Assembly: GCA_017591395.1 (NCBI GenBank)
Contig: WEDG01000471.1
Coordinates: 1 to 64,000, forward strand
Length of the DNA: 64,000 bases
From: Schistocephalus solidus
Taxonomy: Eukaryota > Platyhelminthes > Cestoda > Diphyllobothriidea > Diphyllobothriidae
Reading direction: 5' to 3'
This document shows positions 59,851 to 64,000 of the stretch, one piece after another; the stretch's first letter is position 1; every line of letters begins with the position of its first letter. Both the position numbers and the translations under genes were made by a program. Below the pieces are notes generated by a model, which saw only the letters and a list, made by a program, of their open reading frames with translations, was not told the DNA's origin and searched no databases.

Positions 59851-59869
59851 TAAAATAAAATAAAATAAA

Positions 59870-60600
59870 TTTATTGTGTAAATTTTTGAATCTGGTGCCC
59901 CAGCTCGTCGTCAGACAAATGGGAATGTACAGAAAACAGTTGACCTTTAACAATGACTAACACAAGATTTCTATGGTTGGCTAAATTTTGAGCCAATTGA
60001 CGCCCAGAGTTTTAAGTTATCCGGTCTAAAGTGGCTGTTTTCGCCTCCACTTGACCTTGAGAAGTTTGTAATTGACATCTAAATCAATATGCCTGTTAAT
60101 GCCGCCGCGTCTGAGTGAATTGCTTCCAGGAATTTGCGGTCCTTTTGTTGGGCAGGCGCCAACGATGTGGGTATCCTCCCATGCAAATAGGTGTCCTGTG
60201 TCCAGTGTGTGCATGGTTACCTGAGATAAGGGGTCTCGTCTCATCACCGCTAACTGATGTTCATGTAAACGGGTGGATAAAGATTTTCCGGTTTGGCCAC
60301 AATAGACTGCATCGCAGCTGGTACACGGTATTTTGTGAAATACTTCTTTTCTATTGAAAAAAGCCAACCCTATCCTTAGGGTGTAAAAGCTGGGTGCGCA
60401 AAGTTGTTGTAGGTTTGTGCGCTATTTGTATATTGTGTTTCTTGACCTGTCTTTCAAAGAGCTCAAATACATTCTTTACATGCGGGAGGGTTCGCCAGTT
60501 TATTGCTTTCGACGCCTGGGAGGTCGTAGCTTTGGAAATACCTTTTTCTTTGAACTGTGTTCATCGGTATGAATAATTGAGATGGTTTGCAGTTCGAGAT
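59870..60600 (-). pseudogene. PLE H2: 5'-truncated GIY-YIG fragment
   Basis: 60026-60367 (minus) encodes FFNRKEVFHKIPCTSCDAVY, YCGQTGKSLSTRLHEHQLAV, HTLDTGHLFAWEDTHIVG. It is closer to PLE B (21.4 kb) than to H1. Its 3' motif lies at about 59878-59918, with CTGACGA but AAAA in place of GAAA. No RT is attached. It abuts the truncated 5' end of H1. Confidence 0.82.
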
Positions 60601-60609
60601 GATAAATGA

Positions 60610-62940
60610 GGAAAGAAGATTCATTGGAACAAATTTATTTTCAGTTGTGAATTTTTATATTGGTCATACCAGCGTGTCTTCAGACGAAATTAGGTGAAAT
60701 TTAAATAGGAATAGGCGCACACAAGCCTATTGGCCCCCCGAAGCATAAAAGTTCCGTATGGGTAGCAAAGGTCATGAACTGTCGAGGCTGAATTCGGCTG
60801 ACTAATAATTGCAGAGAGGAGGGACGATAGAAAATGTGGTTAGATTGATACTGTCTGTTTCGGGCTTATTCTGCCTCCATTCAGCCAATCAAAAGCCTGA
60901 CTATCAGATCGGACTGAAAATGCAAACCTTGGCTCAAGTATGGCCCACACATTGGATCAAGCAATCTTAAGTCCTGAAGCTCTTAATCGAACCGAGTTCT
61001 ATCAGGGTCTTTCCACCTGTAATTATCTCTCGCTGCAGCTCGGGTATTTATTCAAACAGGAATGGGTGCATACCCATCTAGTTGCTTCATGAGGCAAACA
61101 AGCTCCACCTGCTAGGCCGAGCAAATGAACAATCTGCGTCCTACTCGAACAGCTTGACATTGCCAACCAAGATAACTGAGACTGCAATTATCAGCTCTGA
61201 TGTAGTAGCCGTTATCAGTCAGCCCTACGCAACTTCATGTTCTGCAACCCACACAGCTAGAACTCGCAACTTGTTGGAATGAAATCATTGGTATTTTCGT
61301 TGTAACTTGCCATTTGGCCACTGTACACACGACGGCCTATGTGGTATTGCACCTGATAACGAATTCATAAATTGCGTTCAGTTAATGTTCGTTTGCATGG
61401 CTCTTTTGCTCTGGCCACTGCATGCTCTCTGTGCTTAAACACTGTCACCATGAATATTTTCGAGGTCGAATAGGGTGCCAAAAATGTATGGGTTTTGATT
61501 ATTGGCCGGTACCGATACGGCAGTTTCTTCAGGTTTTTAGATGGTACTTATTTGTGACTAAGCTGTAGCCATGCTGCTGTTTGTATACCGTCTGCACGGG
61601 ATCTTGCCTTGCCAGAGTTTGCGTGACTGCTCTAATAGAGCCTCCATGTATTTCTAGTCACAGATTGGTGTTTTTGCAACGAAAACGATCCTCAGCTCTC
61701 TCTCTCTCTCTCGTTCTTGTGGTGTGGTTTGAATACTAGGAAGGTGATTTGTAACAGTAGGGGAAATCATGGCATACGGCTTTCCCAAATTCCAATGGAT
61801 GTTTTTCCCTTTATCGACAACACGATGCAGTTTCGTGCCAAGGAAAGACGCCACTTTTTTCCACTGTGCTAAACCCAGTTTTGCGTTGGTGCCATTTGCA
61901 TCCATGCTTCTCTTTGTAGCTTTATAATAGCTCAATAACAAAATGCAACAAAGAGACAATGGGTTAATCTACCTGAAGGGATCTACACGTTCAATTGTAC
62001 ATTTCTTTAAGGCTTCTGGACGTATTTTCTCCCTTTAAGTCACAGCCGATAGGTTACCTCATAAAATGCAAGTTGAAATATCTAAATGTGTTTTTGATTA
62101 GAGGATATATATGTTATTTATAATGTGACATAATCCCAAAAAAGTTGACTGATTGACTTACAAGGTCCTTATCAATCTCAATATATTTTATACAAAATAT
62201 CCACAAAGATATGCTTTTACGTAATTTTTTGGTAAAAAATGGCATCTCCTTCAAATGATATAATTGAATGTTTTGATTTTAGACAATATTTTCATTCAGG
62301 AATAATTTTGAATCCGGGGCTTCCAAACCGCAAGTCGTTTATTTTCCCTCTATGGAAAATAATCCATTTATAAATGCCATTACGAAGACAGCCTTTAAGA
62401 CAAAATTTTGCAGTAAATGTGGTTCATGTCACAAACAGCATTAATAAATAGGCAGATAAGATGCTTTTTGAATGAAAATGTCGCGGTCTGAAAATTATCA
62501 TTATTCGATACTTCCATAAACCCCAGAACCAGCTTTGCTCCGAATATGTCGTTTGATGAAGACGATATTTGCTACCTAATAAGTACAAGAAATAATATTT
62601 TAACTGTTTTTTTTCCATGAAATTCATTAAATTTATGAGAACATCTAAATTCAATGGGAAAAGTCTTACTACCTAAGTAGTAGCATATAAGGTTTGCTGT
62701 TTGTACAACACTTTTATACTCTGCCCAACAATAACTGTCCCTTGTACCCATCGCTTTTTGTCCGTCTCCACGACGTCAGACGCAACTAATCAGCCTCGGT
62801 TGCTGAAGACAGGAAAAACACTTGATGAAAACAACGTTAACCAGAGACGGTTTTTATTCAAATTTTACTTAAAGAAGTCTGCCCAACCGTCCTGTCATAA
62901 TTTCGTCCCATCGGATAGAACGTGACTTAGGTACTACCAA
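60610..62940. other. PLE 3' motif remnant, otherwise nothing recognised
   Basis: 60640-60690 (minus) has CTGAAGA, GCTGGTATGACC and AAAATTCACAA like other PLE 3' ends. 61190-61280 looks like a decayed SINE with a head-like GAACTCGCAAC. 61690-61715 holds a short CT repeat. No gene is visible in 61300-62940. Confidence 0.45.
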
Positions 62941-62949
62941 ACCAAATTT

Positions 62950-63085
62950 GTTGGGGTTGGGTATGGCTGGCTGATGACGGCTAATAAGCCTGAAAAGGCC
63001 ATTCCAGTCTCCCTTGTCTTTGTCGATGATATTATTTTGCCTTTATCACAAGCCACTCTGCGGCTGCTGGCGGGGCGGATAAAAC
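62950..63085 (+). repeat. SINE body variant, headless
   Basis: Body from GGGGTTGGGTATGGCTGGCT. The hammerhead-like core 62965-63009 has GGCTGG opposite CCAGTC, in which the G-U pair of other copies is replaced by U-A. GAAA is followed by AGGCC, so the palindromic stem III is lost. Confidence 0.75.
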
Positions 63086-63149
63086 GTGACTTAGGTAATA
63101 CCGAATACAATTTGTTCATAAAGCTCGTATATATATATATATATATATA

Positions 63150-63442
63150 TGCTTACACGTCACAAGGCGACCGCCTGTGAGGGCTCTAATCTGAGCTCCA
63201 GGGCACAACGGAACATACATGTTCCTTAAGCAGATCGGTGAACCCCACACTATCATCATATTCCCTAACACAACCAACAAAAACAACGAGCCCGTGGCTC
63301 AATGGTAGAGCGTTTGACTCAAATACCAAAGGTCACGGGTTCGAATCCCAGGTGTGCCACACTTGGGATTGGATATGACTGGCTGATGACGGCTAATAAG
63401 CCAGAAATGGCCATTCCGGTCTTCCTTGTCTTTGTCGGTTTC

Positions 63443-63485
<43 letters not shown>

Positions 63486-63488
63486 AAG
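63150..63488 (+). repeat. SINE unit (head type 1) ending in (TA)n
   Basis: Full unit: tail sequences (63150-63280), head at 63288-63358, body and hammerhead-like core at 63377-63421 (intact CTGATGA, GAAA, ATGGCCAT, CCGGTC), then a TA tract at about 63447-63482. Confidence 0.88.
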
Positions 63489-63625
63489 ACGTTATACCGT
63501 ACTTCCGACATAGGTACTAGCTAAAAGCCCAGACACGTGTTTCGCCGATGTTTCTGCTGCTGCGTGACACAGCAACGAGGGATTCGGCTCCTCAGTGGGT
63601 CCCCCAGCGTTCTCTGTGCGGTTTC

Positions 63626-63630
<5 letters not shown>
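63489..63630 (-). repeat. ~354-bp hammerhead repeat, partial copy
   Basis: Contains the ribozyme part (TACCGTACTTCC through TGTGCGGTTTC) and ends in a (TA)n tract at 63630-63697. Confidence 0.85.
63527..63601 (-). ncRNA. Hammerhead ribozyme motif, ~354-bp repeat
   Basis: CTGAGGA core (63589-63595, minus), stem II GCCGA/TCGGC, GAAA, palindromic ACACGTGT, GUC site (cut between 63532 and 63531). Stem I CCCA/TGGG has four perfect pairs, better than the copies at 163 and 517. Confidence 0.8.

Positions 63631-63697
<67 letters not shown>
63630..63697. repeat. (TA)n microsatellite
   Basis: TA tract with one ACA interruption between the ~354-bp repeat and the PLE 3' end. Confidence 0.95.
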
Positions 63698-63764
63698 CGC
63701 GTTCATCATCTCCTGAAGAAGACGAAGAAAAAGAGGGGACGAGTTCATGGACCAAATTGTATTT

Positions 63765-63809
63765 TTACTGACGTTTCGAAAGCTTTCTAGCTTCCATCAT
63801 CAGTGTAAA
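63765..63809 (-). ncRNA. Hammerhead-like motif overlapping a PLE stop codon
   Basis: Minus strand CTGATGA (63797-63803), one extra T, stem II GGAAGC/GCTTTC with a TAGAAA loop, GAAA (63774-63777), ACGT as minimal stem III, GTC site with predicted cut between 63770 and 63769. Stem I TTTAC/GTAAA has five pairs after one A-A mismatch. The TGA stop of the upstream ORF (63800-63802) lies inside the core. Confidence 0.6.
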
Positions 63810-64000
63810 GTGCTTGCTGCTCCTGGTGGTCTTGAGTAAGTCAGTCTTGCCGCGTTCCTAGTATTATATCCATGGTGAACGCGTGAACTTTGACCTGCCC
63901 GATCGCCGCTGACTTCCTTAGACCTCCCCGAGGTTGAACGCCGGCGGGCTCGTGTGACTGCTGTCCTCTTTGGAGCCGTCGTAGGTTTAGGCAAGGCAGC
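63800..64000 (-). CDS. C-terminal end of a PLE-like ORF, continues beyond the window
   Basis: The minus frame is open from the window edge and ends at 63800-63802. It is rich in Arg, Ser and Thr and ends with HHGYNTRNAARLTYSRPPGA and then STLH. Low-complexity basic tails of this sort occur after the GIY-YIG domain in some PLEs. No catalytic domain is inside the window, so the assignment rests on the ribozyme-like 3' motif that follows. Confidence 0.45.
   Translation of the reverse strand, partial: AALPKPTTAPKRTAVTRARRRSTSGRSKEVSGDRAGQSSRVHHGYNTRNAARLTYSRPPGAASTLH

Overview
This is eukaryotic DNA with no prokaryotic gene organisation. It contains a few short, phased exons with GT/AG borders, introns up to about 10 kb, long microsatellites and a very dense load of retroelements. 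The mix points to a parasitic flatworm, most likely a cestode and less likely a trematode: several families of Penelope-like elements (PLEs) with GIY-YIG nucleases, a LINE whose C-terminus carries C2H2 zinc fingers, a BEL/Pao element, and a tRNA-headed SINE with a hammerhead-like core resembling schistosome SM-alpha. The species is inferred, not shown.

Host gene. One conserved cellular gene is recognisable: the 3' part of a DOP1 (Dopey) orthologue on the + strand. Eight exons fall between 3457 and 26116. Seven of the eight have consistent splice phases across visible junctions; one short exon (or more) between 16181 and 23850 was not found, and the last exon is less certain. Its introns hold a PLE (12.6-13.7 kb), a truncated LINE (19.2-20.5 kb), a PLE deletion derivative (21.2-21.95 kb) and many SINEs.

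Layout. 1-1.1 kb: tandem ~354-bp repeats with hammerhead motifs. 1.3-2.1 kb: PLE-associated dispersed repeat. 3.4-26.1 kb: DOP1. 26.7-30.7 kb: decayed antisense LINE (endonuclease, RT, zinc fingers). 31.5-32.7 kb: giant (TAC)n tract. 33-36.7 kb: nothing recognised. 36.8-37.7 kb: microsatellites and SINE array. 37.8-43.2 kb: three PLE bodies (C minus, D plus, E plus), E being the best preserved. 43.2-43.9 kb: SINEs. 45.2-47.9 kb: degenerate BEL/Pao. 51.0-54.3 kb: tandem PLE pair F/G. 56.1-57.6 kb: five SINE monomers at an exact 305-bp period. 57.7-58.1 kb and 63.5-63.6 kb: further ~354-bp hammerhead repeats. 58.3-60.7 kb: PLEs H1/H2. 63.7-64.0 kb: 3' end of another PLE.

Main result. Hammerhead-type self-cleaving ribozyme motifs recur in three otherwise unrelated sequence classes: (i) the non-coding ~354-bp tandem repeat, with canonical core, GUC site and palindromic stem III; (ii) the tRNA-headed 305-bp SINE; (iii) the 3' ends of the PLEs, where the stem-II bases covary between copies. 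Hammerheads in PLEs and in SM-alpha are established biology. The joint occurrence here, the one-nucleotide-expanded PLE core and the repeated SINE-(TA)n-ribozyme composites are the parts worth following up. All ribozyme activity is inferred from sequence. No coding retroelement here is fully intact.
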